NCBI GenBank assembly: GCA_030581615.1
Contig: JAKTTT010000010.1
Location: forward strand, 372,001-436,000
DNA from: Alloascoidea africana
Lineage: Eukaryota; Ascomycota; Alloascoideomycetes; Alloascoideales; Alloascoideaceae
Length of the DNA stretch: 64,000 bases
Direction of reading: 5' to 3'
In this document: positions 53,580 to 64,000 of the stretch, in pieces
Numbering within the stretch: position 1 is the stretch's first letter
How the letters are laid out: each line of letters opens with the position of its first letter
Program-made: the position numbers and the translations under genes
The notes under the pieces: generated by a model
What the model was told of the DNA's origin: nothing
What the model saw: the letters and a program-made list of their open reading frames with translations, nothing else
Databases searched by the model: none

Positions 53580-56232
53580 CACCAAGTGCACGTTTTTGGG
53601 AGCAGATCGAGGGTCACCAGAAGACAGTCAGAGATATGAATGGATATGAACAAGCGTGTGGGAGGATGTCCTAGGCTTTTCCGGGCTACTCAGACCACAC
53701 GTGATCTACTTCAGTTGTGGGACTAAACCCAAATCTGTCAAAGTGTCCATGCAAAAAGGACCAAGAAATAATCAACCCAAGCCCGCTTGTAGATTCTTGC
53801 ACTCAGCTTATATAGAATGTAATGAAAATTGTATGTCCGAAACCCTTTTTCCATCCTCTCGTTTCGGCTGCACGGTACGGCAGCAGTGGAAGATATTTTT
53901 ACAATACAAGGGACCCGGAGATTAAAAAAGCCAATTGCTCGAACTACTGGCAGGTACAAATAGCAAAAAGAATAAAGAGTTGATGGGGATGCACAGTGCA
54001 ATGCGCAATTTAAATCTGTCTAGTCATCGACAAAAGGCAGCAGGAGGTACAAGACCGAAGAAAGTACACAAGCTTATCTAGGGATGAATGTGGAGGAATT
54101 AAAAGCCATCTTGGAGCTAACTGTGGCAGAACCAGCAAAAAAAGCAGGAGCACATATCCCTATTTTATGAGTTTGTGTCGGCTATTGCTCCCAAGTGTAA
54201 GCCAATGTCTCCGGCACGTTCTTTCGAGCTCATCGGTCATGCTGAGTGCTGTGATACTTGCAGATGATAGTTTGTTCGCTCTTCCTCCAACCGCAGGGCT
54301 CTCTGGCTCGACGTGTACTGGACCCGAAACAACGATACGCCTGTTCGGAAAGCCTTGGCCAGGCTTTGTCTTGAATTTTTACTTCTGCGCTGATTTGAAA
54401 ATATCGGAAGGAGAAATGCTATAGTACTGACGCTTTAAGGAAGCTGAGAGCTGAGCTGTGATGAATTTATACCCAGCGGATATTCATCTTGAGACTATCA
54501 CCTGTTGACGGCTTTAGACATTCTGCTGATCTGCAAAGTATATACCAAAAAAGTGTTAATTCGATATGAAACGTATTGCATGTAAACCGTTTTTCCTTGT
54601 AGATTTGGGCTGGATTAATTCATGGTATTAATGATTCGCGTTGATCCGACCAATACATCATTTTCAATTTGAACATTTCTAATAAACCTAGCCAGTGCAA
54701 CCGAACTTTTGAAAACATAGGAAGATGGCTGTGACTTTAGAGGATTGAAAAGCTGGGGTTTTCAACACTGCTATTTATCCGCTAATCAGATCATGAACAT
54801 GATACTGCTTCTCTGTTTCCATTATATAAGAAGTCTATTTTCAAATTCAAAGTCATTTTCAGCTCCTTTTATTGATTTGTAGGCGCCTCTTTTATTTCCG
54901 ACTACCGGGGATACGAGGCAGTGATTAAAACTAGAAATCTGGTTGTTCATGACTTGATGAGTTACAACGACGATTATCTATTACCATAGAACTGAAATAA
55001 ACCTGGAATCTCGGAAGCAGTGTATTGCTACAAGGCGTACAACTTAATTTCCCGATCTTGAACACCAGTAATTTCCTAATGGAGTCAAACACAGAAGAAG
55101 CTGGTTTTTGCTTTATCCAGATTTTCTTTACCACAAGGGCTCTGCAGTACTTGTTTCACCTGGTCCATGAAGAAGCTTTAAATGTGCCTTAAAATCTATG
55201 CATCTAATAACAAGCGCTACCATTGAGTCTTTATGCTATATCGGAACTTTTCCATCTGGAATTTATCCATTAGAAAACTGCAGTACTGTTTTAAGAGACA
55301 AAACCCCGTTCTTGAGAGGTACATAAACAGTGCAAGTGCTGATTTTTGGGGTTGGTAAAATCAACAAGAGGCGAATGTGGGGAAAGCCACTGTAACCTGT
55401 TTCCCACGATAATGGTAAAAAATGATTGAGAAAAGGGCATCAGAGGACTGAGACATAAATCGTTTAGTTCAAATCAATCGATTGTTCAGATTCTACAGTT
55501 AACTACGTTTATACGTTTACTCGACTTCGGCCAATCAATAGCTCTTTCCAGATTTACTTTAGACTTGTTCAAGATTCGCATTTCATAAAGTTTTTCAGGG
55601 ATTGCCTACCTACAAGGAAGAATACACTCTGAATGCAATGTAAGTCTTGAAATGACCAAGGAAAGTTGCATATGCTCTATGTAGCATTGGTCAAAAAAAC
55701 AGAGTAGCAATAGATCGATTCGAACCGGCCATAGCAGCAAAGATAGCAGCCTCGCCGAAAAGATTGGAGTCACCGCCTAGTTAGTTTAAACCAAACGCGT
55801 TCATTAGGATCGGAATCGAGCTAAAACAGGCTCTCTGGCACCCACCAGCTTGAACTTGGAGCTGAGCTGCAATTCAAATCCGCCTCCACGAGGGCACTCT
55901 GCTCCAACATCTGCTTCCGCTCGGCCAATTGGTCCTTCACGGCCCTCCACGGCCCTCTACAGCTCGGCTCATAGCGTTTCTCTCTCGGCTTATCGGGCTC
56001 TTTTCGTCTTGGCCGTCGGGCACTGTGCGCCGGGTAACTCGAGATAAAAATTTTTACCCATGGCTTTTGCTTGCAGAGCAGCCAAACCTTCTGGCGCTCT
56101 TGTGTGAGATACTACGCCCATCAGCTCTCTCTTTCTCTTTCTTCTCTTCTTCCCGTCTCCTCCGCCGCCGGTGTTCCCATCCCAACGGTATAGCTTCTAA
56201 GCATCCAAGCGCCCGTCTGTGTTACTCCCGAA
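53580..56232. promoter_or_regulatory. 2.65 kb gene-poor divergent region between the zinc-cluster factor and MRS6
   Basis: A CACGTGA box lies at 53698-53704, 120 bases upstream of the transcription-factor ATG. The middle is AT-rich and I see no gene. The MRS6-proximal part (55850-56210) is GC-rich, with a CCAATTGG palindrome near 55925 and a tandem CACGGCCCTC repeat at 55938-55957, followed by CTCGGCT-type repeats. An apparent B-box at about 55716 was tested as a tRNA and rejected. Confidence 0.5.
55938..55957 (+). repeat. Tandem CACGGCCCTC pair in the MRS6 promoter
   Basis: Two perfect 10-base units sit in a GC-rich block about 280-295 bases upstream of MRS6, with three nearby CTCGGC copies. 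Confidence 0.7.
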
Positions 56233-58071
56233 ATGTCTCTGTCTTCCTCCTACTCCTCTCAGCAAAGACGCCCTTCCGTTGCTCTTCCCCAGCTGGCCGG
56301 ACTGGACAGACCTTCTATGGATCCTACCCCGGACCAATGTGATGTGCTTATCGTTGGTACGGGACTGGTCGAATCTATTCTTGCCGCCGCCCTGGCATGG
56401 CAAGGAACAAGCGTTCTTCATGTGGACGCGAATCCTTATTACGGAGATATGGGGGCGACTTTGAATATCGACCAACTCAAACAGTGGGTCACTAATGTCA
56501 ACAATAGTACTTATTGCCATCGCGGCTTTACCAAAGCAAATCTGTATATACCTCGCCCTTCAAGTCTTAATTCGCGCGAATACAACATTGATCTGTCCCC
56601 CCGCATACTTTTTGCAAAAAGCGATCTGCTCCTGCTGCTGATACAGAGCAGGGTGTATAGATATCTCGAATTCCAAGCTCTTGGTAACTTTCATACTTTC
56701 GAAAATGATTCATTTGAAAAAATGGCAAGCACGAAGGAAGACATTTTCACGGATCAGTCGCTCAGCATTTCAACGAAGCGAGCATTGATGAAGTTTATGA
56801 AGTTTGTCCTTGACTGGGAAAAGAACCAGGAATTATGGGGTCCCTACGCAACAAAACCAATTCGTTTACTTTTGTCAGAAAAATTCAAACTCGACAAGCC
56901 CCAAATTGCTGAGCTCATTCACTCGATCGGATTGTGCTCCACGGCAGACACTCCAACACTAGTCGCTCTGGCTCGTATAAAAAGGTACCTGATCTCATTT
57001 GACACTTATGGAAATTTTCCAGCTTTGACATCAAAATTTGGAAGTTCGGGTGAGTTTTCACAGGCTTTTTGTCGTTCGGCTGCGGTGGCTGGTGCAACTT
57101 ATAAGCTTAATACTCGATTGCACAAGTATGATGAAGCCAAAGGAATTGCATCCTTCACCGATGGGAGCAAAGTCAAAGTCAACGAACACGTAGTTTGTGC
57201 AGCCTCACAACATTCGATATCGAAACCCTTTGGCGCTTTAGAGCCGCCAAAACAAACCTATGAAGTCACGAGACTGGTTGCAATTGTTTCTAAGGATTGC
57301 AAAGAATGGATGGCGGACGGTGAAAGTTCCGCAATTGTTGTTTTCCCGCCTCTTTCCTTGAGTACAAATAACAAGCACGCAGTTCACGCTGTAATCATGA
57401 ATGGGGGAAGTGGCGTATGCCCTTCAGGACAATGCATCTGGTATCTGTCCTCCATTGAAAAGGGCCAGCAGGCACGACTTGATCTGGAAGCAGCGCTTAA
57501 GAACATGGAGGTGTCGATTTTACGAGAATCAACAGAAGACTTTGAGTTTGATGGGGGTCTGATTGATCACAATGATATCAGTTTCCGTGCAGATGGAATA
57601 CCAATAATCGCCTCGGTAAAACTGGGTCAGAGCTTGAAAGATTTTGTCCCGAAAGAGAGGTTACAGTATTTGCTAAAGCTTTGTTTCACACAATTCACAG
57701 CTATTCCACCTATGTCTGTTGTCTCTTCAAAGACCTTCGACTCAATCAACGGTATCCAAACGCCATCCTCTGATGCTAGTCCTGGTGTCAGCAATTTGAA
57801 TGTGAACATGCTTGAGAGTGCCATAGACGATGAAGATGACCACAAAGCTCTATTTGCCTCTATGCCAACTGCAGAGATTTCATATGACGGAGTGGTAACA
57901 GAAGCAAAGTGGCTGTACGAACAGTTGGTTGGCTCTGATGACGATTTTTTCAACATAGACTTTGAAGATGAAGATGATCAATACCTTTACACTGGCGTTA
58001 AAAGAGATGAGGAAAAATCAGAAGGAAATGATACTCACCCTATGGATTTTGCCGATGAAATGGAGCTATAG
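56233..58071 (+). CDS. MRS6: Rab escort protein Mrs6 (REP, GDI superfamily)
   Basis: Mrs6 presents Ypt/Rab GTPases to geranylgeranyl transferase II and then delivers them to membranes. The single exon encodes 612 residues. The GDI-type FAD-like fold opens with CDVLIVGTGLVESILAAALA and DANPYYGDMGATLNIDQL near residues 37-80. The Rab-binding platform follows (LLLIQSRVYRYLEFQALGNF), with GLCSTADTPTLVALARIKRY and GNFPALTSKFGSSGEFSQAF further on. The C-terminus is acidic (DDDFFNIDFEDEDDQYLYTG). Length is close to S. cerevisiae Mrs6, clearly longer than Gdi1, and the acidic tail also argues for Mrs6. Confidence 0.94.
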   Translation: MSLSSSYSSQQRRPSVALPQLAGLDRPSMDPTPDQCDVLIVGTGLVESILAAALAWQGTSVLHVDANPYYGDMGATLNIDQLKQWVTNVNNSTYCHRGFTKANLYIPRPSSLNSREYNIDLSPRILFAKSDLLLLLIQSRVYRYLEFQALGNFHTFENDSFEKMASTKEDIFTDQSLSISTKRALMKFMKFVLDWEKNQELWGPYATKPIRLLLSEKFKLDKPQIAELIHSIGLCSTADTPTLVALARIKRYLISFDTYGNFPALTSKFGSSGEFSQAFCRSAAVAGATYKLNTRLHKYDEAKGIASFTDGSKVKVNEHVVCAASQHSISKPFGALEPPKQTYEVTRLVAIVSKDCKEWMADGESSAIVVFPPLSLSTNNKHAVHAVIMNGGSGVCPSGQCIWYLSSIEKGQQARLDLEAALKNMEVSILRESTEDFEFDGGLIDHNDISFRADGIPIIASVKLGQSLKDFVPKERLQYLLKLCFTQFTAIPPMSVVSSKTFDSINGIQTPSSDASPGVSNLNVNMLESAIDDEDDHKALFASMPTAEISYDGVVTEAKWLYEQLVGSDDDFFNIDFEDEDDQYLYTGVKRDEEKSEGNDTHPMDFADEMEL

Positions 58072-60052
58072 AATAATCTTCATACTGTTGCTTGGCAATC
58101 CTTGTTCTTGTTCTTGTAATCGGGGTTTTTTAAAGGAGATTGATTTGATGGCGTTCTGCAGAGCATCCATTTCCCTGAAAAGAGCGAGGGTAAAAAGTGA
58201 GCCAAATGCCTAAACCTAAAAGTATAAAAATAGAACAAATCTGGAGGAAAGAAAGAGCTGAATTTGTTCGTCTTCCAGGCAAAGAGGAGAAAAAGCTAAT
58301 CTGCGAAAAAAAAGGCGAAAAGTAAAAATGTGTTGTATTCTTTGGTTTATTTTCTCTCTTGAAGGTCATTTTTATTGTACGATTGCCATTTTCTTTACGT
58401 TTATACTGCTCAGGTTGATACGCTTATCTTTATTTTCCTTAATCTCATCTAGTAGGCAATGGTTTTATATATAATTTTTTTATGGATGACTTGGTTTATT
58501 TGTTTACCATTTGTTTGCTTATTTTTTTTTTTTTAGATTTTTCATTTACCTAAGCTAGTATACTTATTGCTACGATGTATTTGTACTACGAAATTGTTAA
58601 TGTTCAAGTTGACGTGATGAGTGATACATTATGAACATCTTTTGATTTCTTCTATTCTTTACTGTCTTTTTTGGGGCAAGCCAATTGTTTCTTCTTTTAT
58701 GTTTTCATTCACTTTTTTTTTAAACTTTTCAATTTGTCGGGTATTCCTAGTATAATAGTACAATATTCTTGATTTCTACATTTCTACGCGCTTTCTTTAA
58801 GATTTGACAGTAATCCGATAGTGTGGCTGGGGCACTGACAGAGGTATGATGTCCTGAGGTTTGAGTTTGCTGAGATCTCACAAAAAAAGGCATCATTAGT
58901 CACTAGAACCTAGACAAAATAATGCTTGAGCCTTGATTGGAAAGAATGGTAATGAAATCTGTACTTTATATGGAAAGTATAACGATCCCATTTCTCATCA
59001 ATTAATCAGCAGATTCCTCGCCAATTATATTTAAAATGGTTTACGAGTTAGAATGAAATATATTCCCGGCAATTGTTGGTTCCAGTTAGAATGATAGCCA
59101 TCATTTAACTTTGTGGAGAAGAAGAATACTCGTTCGGTTTGTGGGACTTTTTCCCCTAGAAATTGCATCTCATTTGTCTGTTTGTAACTTTTTGGGTTAT
59201 GTTACCCGAACTTTAGGATGAACCTTTTTGTTTTGTTTCCGTTTATATGACTGAAGTATTTATTATGTGAACCCCCATACTCCTCTTACTCGTCCGAGAG
59301 GGGAACACTCAAACTTTTCGAGCCTTTGGGTGGATTTTTCTCGATTGGAAACAAAACATTCTGGATCGACTATAGAGAGGGCTGTGATTAGGATATACTC
59401 GCGCTATTCTAAAAAGAGTGCATAGCTGATATCACGTGAATTGCACTGTTTTTGCTCTGCAGGGTAACCATTATTTACCGTTTACCTTTGCATTGAACCT
59501 TAGCGAGACGCTTTTCATTGAAAGAAATTGTCCAGAGGGGCATGGACCACTTAGATATACAGCGACTGTCCAAAGATTTACGTGTTAAATAAATCATCAA
59601 TGCCATATCTTTTGTACAAGATTGACAATCATAGACAATTGCCAAAAAGTCGCGTGTATCGACCTATAATGTCGGTTGTCTTAACCTTCCTACTCAGAAT
59701 AATTCGATCACCGAATTTGTTTTCTTAGCGTCTTTCCCGAAAACGTTAAAATAGTCGTACTTTTTACAAGATCGCTCGGTTAATTGATAATTCAATTTTG
59801 ATTCTTACCATTCTTTGCGACTGCAACATGCTATACCAATTGGTGATGCGCTTGTCAACCCTGTTGGTGTTCATTGGCTGAATAAACACTGCAACCCAAT
59901 TCAAGCGTTAATACATCCAGTCAAGAGCAAACTAAGACTGTATAAGCGTTACACATTGATTTGTACTAGACACGTTGGGCCATAATTGACAGCTATTTTT
60001 CCCCAGATTCGTTCATGTTTGTGGCACGTGATGTCTTTCATATGACGTTGCT
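58072..60052. other. 2 kb AT-rich region between MRS6 and NUD1
   Basis: Long T runs fill 58370-58760. CACGTGA boxes lie at 59433-59439 and 60025-60031; the second is only 23 bases before the first NUD1 ATG at 60053, suggesting the real start may be the Met at 60152. A GTGATGA box-C-like sequence near 58614 lacks a nearby box D. No gene is recognised. Confidence 0.5.
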
Positions 60053-63000
60053 ATGCCAACCAAAACAACAACAATATTTCCAATCCTCCTTCTTTCGTCT
60101 AGCCCTTCACTAGAACACACTAGGGGGGAAAACATCCAGAACACATTGGAGATGAGCGTCAATGCTTTGGAAAATATCACTGAGCACGAAGAGTCGATGT
60201 CTATACTTCAGGGCTTAAATCGACCTGTGTTGAGCAAATTCAAGCCTCCTGGCACTATTGACAGTGCCATCATGATGACCCAAAACTCAGATTCAAGCCA
60301 GTCTGGTTCGTTTAAAAGTAATAAGCAATCTGAATACTTAGGCGATAACCAGGAAGCGTCTCAAGATAGCAATTTGGGTTATGAGGAACAACAACATTCA
60401 AATGAAGCTAGTCGCGAGAAGGAAGATATGGACGGTGAAGAGTCCGAGACCACGCGGTCAAAATCAAAATCCGAAAGCTCAAAGATGTTGTACAAACTGA
60501 ACACAGACTTTATGAAAAATGACATTTCCCAGACGGCTTCAGACAAATCACAAGATAATAATAGCCTTCAGTACTCGGAAGAAGCAGTCAATAATACACA
60601 GAACGATAAACAACAAACACAACACGCAGCTGAGAAAGCACCAATACCGAGCTGGATTGTTCCTGGCTTGGAAGAGGAATGGATTTCGGATAAAGAGGCT
60701 GAACCTTCCTTGCCTCTTAAAATACCTGGCATTGACTCTGTTGATAACTCGACGATATCGAAACCTACAAACAGAAGTACAAATCTCAACCCCGTGCCAA
60801 ATGCTCTCAATTTCTTAAATCAGAAAGGAGATGGAACTGTAATTCACAATTCTAATCCTTCAAACCAACAGACAGTCGAGTGGAAGAAAGCGTTGGCTGA
60901 ACATGAGCAATCTGGTGCAGAGCCTGCGTTATCCAGAATGTTTGAGTCTCCCTCTGTCAGGTCGTTAAACGAGGCATATGGGGACAACAGCTCGTCGGAA
61001 AATTTACAAACTGTTTCTAGATCGCCCTTCAAGCTTTTCACTAATGAGTACAACACTTACACTGAAGACCGCTTCAATGGACTTTTAGACCGCCTGGATA
61101 GCGATGACGAAGACAAGGCAAGCCTATATGGCAAAGACAATCATAACTCTAATGATATGGAGCCTGCTAACACATCTGAGGACTTTATTCAAAATGCAAA
61201 TAACGTATTTGCAAACCTTAGAAACATGGGCTCCCGTTTCTCTAACCCACTGAACAATGCGACAACAACTAACGACGACAGTAATGACAATTATACTCGG
61301 TACTCTGAATCTTTCTCCAGCTTGAATGATGCACAAAACTCTGACCTTTACGATACAGAATCACCTACAACACATTCACCGACTTCAAGGTCTTTCGATC
61401 AGCGGTCGCTTGCTTCGGCATTGTCGTCAACAGTTTATAGGGGAGAGAGAACCCAATTCAACCAGGCTCACATGAATAGACGTTTCGTAAACCAAGAAAA
61501 TACCACCGCCACAAAAAGCGTTGCGTCATCCAAAGCATCATCTAAAGCAAGCAGCAAATCAAGTTCTAATCACCCCGGCATGGCAATCATCACGCCAGGT
61601 CAGTTCTCTATGCCTGAGAAAGTTGGCAATATGATTTATGATCCCAATTCTCAAGCATGGATCCGTAGCGACAGTGGAACCAATGAATCGGGAAGCCTAA
61701 ATGGTAATGAGACTTTTGAAAGCGAAAACATGGCGGCGCTAAACGCAATCGAAGATCTCTCTGTAAGAAGTCGGAGACAGAACAACGCAGACAAATATAT
61801 TGTTACTGGGAGCATTAAAATGAAAGATCCGAGACAAGGAAAAAGTTCAGGAGATACTACGAACCAACTATCTGGCATTCTGCGAACCGCTCGTAATCAC
61901 CTTCCGCCAGTCAATAACAATGAGAAAAGGGAAGTTTCCTTTACTGTTCCAACAACAACCGATAGTAGTGACAGATCAGTATCACAACAGTACGATGTAA
62001 CAAACATTTCCCAAGTTAATTCCTCATTTTCGCTGTCCAGAAAGCTGCTAGTGAGTGCGTTGACAGATTTTGATAATGAAGCTTTAAACCAAGATTGGGA
62101 ACTTTTCACTTCTCTATCGCTTTGTCATAAAAATCTAGATTCATTGAAAGAGTTGTCTGAGTTCTGTCCTAGTGTTGTCTCACTTGATATTTCAGGCAAT
62201 CACATATCATTTCTTGATGGCGTCCCGCAAAACCTGCTCACTTTGTGCGCTTCAAGCAATAGGGTAAATGGACTAACCTCTTTTCAGCAATTGCCCTTTT
62301 TACAGTATCTTGATTTATCCAAGAACAGACTTGAGAGGTTGCTGAATTTACGTCCTCTGGTTAGTTTAAGGGAACTGAATGCCAATTACAACAATATTTA
62401 CTCGATACACGGTATTGAAAGCTTGTCAGGACTTATAAAGCTTGAGCTTGTAGGAAACCAAATACTAGGACCTCTTGACTTTTCCTCTTTCAATCTATTT
62501 AAACTGGAAGAGATCAATCTCTCAGACAATAAAATAACAGAACTCAGTGGAATTGAGCAGCTCACTTCTCTTCGTGTGTTGAATCTGGACGACAATGAAT
62601 TACGCGAAGTCAGATGCTCCACGCCTCTCAAAAAATTGAAGAAATTATCGCTCAGGCTTAACAAGTTAACCTCAATTAATGTTAGTATATTCCCTGGATT
62701 GAGAACGCTGCAGCTTGATGGTAATGATCTTCAGAGTATTTATGGACTCGAGAAGATTAGGGACCTTGAATCCCTTTCAGGGAAACGCATTGACAATTTG
62801 GACGTTGTGAATACATTGTTATGTGCGTATGACATCAAAAAGCTTTATTTGTCAGGGGTGAAATTTCAGGACTTTACACCACCATACCAGTATCTTAATC
62901 TGACTAAAATCGAGTTGATATCAGTTAGTCTGAAGAAAATTCCCAAAGGATTTGGCCTGAAGTTTCCAAACTTACGTGAAATCAACCTGAATTTTAACCT

Positions 63001-63532
63001 TTTAAGTGATATCAAAGGGCTAGAAGGAATTCAGAGACTGGAAAGACTCTACCTGGTTAGCAATAAGATTCGTGATAATGATTCGATTCTGAAAAGCCTT
63101 CAGAAATGTGGTAAAAACTTAAAGGTTATTGATATCCGGTTAAATCCTTCCGTTAATGGGTTCTATTCCTTTGTCTTCAGCGAGTATGAACAGGACTTGA
63201 TGAAGCAGCAGCCTGAAGTCAATAATTCGGAGATTTGTGATGCCACTGAAGGAAATACTTTTATTCATCTTGATACCCTAGAAGATATAGAAAGCTTTAC
63301 TGTCCACTACAAATCAATGCAAAGCACAAAAGGATTAAAGGAATGGAAATCGCGAGATCACCAACACCTTAAAAAACTGAAGCGTATCTTTAATAACGAG
63401 GTGAGTAAAGGTGCAAATGGAGATCCTGAATCTACTTTGTACAGGAAACGGTCACTATATCAACAAAATCTTTTGAAGATTTGTCCGAAATTGAAAATAC
63501 TTGACTCTATGTATATCACTGGGAAAAGGTGA
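60053..63532 (+). CDS. NUD1: Spindle pole body LRR scaffold, Nud1/Cdc11 (centriolin-like)
   Basis: Nud1 (fission yeast Cdc11) anchors the mitotic exit or septation network at the spindle pole body. The single exon encodes up to 1159 residues. The second in-frame Met (60152, MSVNALENITEHEES) may be the true start because the first lies 23 bases from a CACGTGA box and adds only a hydrophobic, Thr-rich stretch. The first 670 residues are disordered, Ser/Asn-rich with many S-P and T-P sites. Leucine-rich repeats cover roughly 700-1090: VVSLDISGNHISFLDGVPQN, LQYLDLSKNRLERLLNLRPL, LEEINLSDNKITELSGIEQL, LREINLNFNLLSDIKGLEGI. The C-terminus ends in the LRR-cap style LLKICPKLKILDSMYIT. Arrangement and length fit Cdc11 and Nud1. 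Confidence 0.88.
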   Translation: MPTKTTTIFPILLLSSSPSLEHTRGENIQNTLEMSVNALENITEHEESMSILQGLNRPVLSKFKPPGTIDSAIMMTQNSDSSQSGSFKSNKQSEYLGDNQEASQDSNLGYEEQQHSNEASREKEDMDGEESETTRSKSKSESSKMLYKLNTDFMKNDISQTASDKSQDNNSLQYSEEAVNNTQNDKQQTQHAAEKAPIPSWIVPGLEEEWISDKEAEPSLPLKIPGIDSVDNSTISKPTNRSTNLNPVPNALNFLNQKGDGTVIHNSNPSNQQTVEWKKALAEHEQSGAEPALSRMFESPSVRSLNEAYGDNSSSENLQTVSRSPFKLFTNEYNTYTEDRFNGLLDRLDSDDEDKASLYGKDNHNSNDMEPANTSEDFIQNANNVFANLRNMGSRFSNPLNNATTTNDDSNDNYTRYSESFSSLNDAQNSDLYDTESPTTHSPTSRSFDQRSLASALSSTVYRGERTQFNQAHMNRRFVNQENTTATKSVASSKASSKASSKSSSNHPGMAIITPGQFSMPEKVGNMIYDPNSQAWIRSDSGTNESGSLNGNETFESENMAALNAIEDLSVRSRRQNNADKYIVTGSIKMKDPRQGKSSGDTTNQLSGILRTARNHLPPVNNNEKREVSFTVPTTTDSSDRSVSQQYDVTNISQVNSSFSLSRKLLVSALTDFDNEALNQDWELFTSLSLCHKNLDSLKELSEFCPSVVSLDISGNHISFLDGVPQNLLTLCASSNRVNGLTSFQQLPFLQYLDLSKNRLERLLNLRPLVSLRELNANYNNIYSIHGIESLSGLIKLELVGNQILGPLDFSSFNLFKLEEINLSDNKITELSGIEQLTSLRVLNLDDNELREVRCSTPLKKLKKLSLRLNKLTSINVSIFPGLRTLQLDGNDLQSIYGLEKIRDLESLSGKRIDNLDVVNTLLCAYDIKKLYLSGVKFQDFTPPYQYLNLTKIELISVSLKKIPKGFGLKFPNLREINLNFNLLSDIKGLEGIQRLERLYLVSNKIRDNDSILKSLQKCGKNLKVIDIRLNPSVNGFYSFVFSEYEQDLMKQQPEVNNSEICDATEGNTFIHLDTLEDIESFTVHYKSMQSTKGLKEWKSRDHQHLKKLKRIFNNEVSKGANGDPESTLYRKRSLYQQNLLKICPKLKILDSMYITGKR

Positions 63533-64000
63533 CTGGAAAGAGAACCCTTTTATATAGCTGTACATTACGTTTATTCAAACATATACTTTTGTCTCAGGGC
63601 TTTGGTTTACAACAGAAGAATATAGGTCATGGCGATTCTGTTTGGTTGTGAACAATTGCATTCGACATTACTAGCGACTTTTACAAGTAAAGCATATAGC
63701 ATACACTCAAAACATTAACAAAGAACTTTTTTCATGATATCATGAATAGAAGTATTTCTATTTTCGTTATGGAACTGCCATTTTACCGATGTCTGCCAAG
63801 TTATAGGGTTTTCTAAGAATGATCCCAGGAATTAGCAGAGCTTATAGAAGTTAAGCTTGAATAGTTTTCCTGTGTTCATTGAATCAGCAATGCACTCGTC
63901 TAGATGCATTATCTTAGAAGAAAAAAATATTCTTCAAATCCGATAGCTGCCTTTGAGGGAACTTCTGGGATGAGGTCTCTATTTTCCGCATTATAGTTGA
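63533..64000. other. Downstream flank of NUD1, nothing recognised
   Basis: AT-rich sequence runs from the NUD1 stop to the window end. I see no ORF or RNA gene in it. Confidence 0.5.

Noticed and set aside
55690-55800. Possible minus-strand tRNA: GGTTCGAATC-like B-box followed by a T run
   Set aside because: The T-arm stem does not pair (GCCGG against CGATC) and no upstream stretch matches the would-be acceptor stem; no A-box at the right distance.
58605-58640. Box C/D snoRNA-like GTGATGA sequence
   Set aside because: No CTGA box D or terminal stem within the usual 60-150 bases.
1-64000. Mobile elements, LTR or virus-like copies, CRISPR arrays, rRNA
   Set aside because: Looked for reverse transcriptase, integrase, transposase and capsid-like ORFs, long terminal repeats and spaced repeats; none seen.

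Overview
The window looks like nuclear DNA of an ascomycete yeast (Saccharomycotina). Genes are single-copy eukaryotic housekeeping and regulatory genes. Introns are short and carry yeast-like CTAAC or CTAAT branch sequences before the acceptor. Two traits place it away from Saccharomyces and from the CTG-Ser yeasts. It encodes the respiratory complex I subunit NDUFS7/PSST, and CTG codons fall at conserved leucines of that subunit. It is intron-rich for a budding yeast: I could assemble introns in 13 of 22 genes, up to four in one gene. I saw no transposon, LTR element, virus-like element, CRISPR array, rRNA or convincing tRNA.

Layout, left to right. 1-10.1 kb is compact: SMD3 (minus, cut by the window edge) head-to-head with VPS18, an unrecognised S/T-P-rich protein, a PTC7-type phosphatase, a GMPPA-like protein and DPB4. 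11-12.9 kb is a GPI-anchored yapsin, followed by a 3 kb gene-poor stretch. 15.9-20.9 kb holds CTK1 and ADA2, both minus; the 5' end of ADA2 lies in a sharp GC-rich island. 22.5-30 kb is a plus-strand series: an NCS1/Fur-type permease, LRP1, PEX3 and a GRAM/VASt sterol-transfer protein. 30.9-33.1 kb is a YOX1-type homeodomain repressor, followed by a 3 kb gene-poor stretch. 36.1-50.2 kb is dense again: PPN1, a DUF2415 WD40 protein, YIF1, TFC4, CWC23, PIH1 and NDUFS7. 50.7-53.6 kb is a Zn(II)2Cys6 transcription factor. 56.2-63.5 kb holds MRS6 and NUD1, separated by about 2 kb.

The genes do not form one pathway. Recurring themes are RNA processing (SMD3, CWC23, LRP1, PIH1), transcription (ADA2, CTK1, TFC4, YOX1, the zinc-cluster factor), membrane traffic and contact sites (VPS18, YIF1, MRS6, the VASt protein, PEX3) and cell-cycle control (YOX1, NUD1). 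The zinc-cluster factor, YOX1, NUD1 and yapsin all have long upstream regions, whereas housekeeping genes are tightly packed; CWC23 and PIH1 start codons are only tens of bases apart.

I did not find an obviously new system. The most checkable oddities are the GC island over ADA2, a five-copy AGCCCWGTC array upstream of the phosphatase, a same-orientation CACGTGA motif in many intergenic regions, two genes in which retaining an intron would separate domains cleanly, and a 35-codon ORF that may be an ATP-synthase-subunit-k-like protein. All intron boundaries are read by eye and need RNA support.
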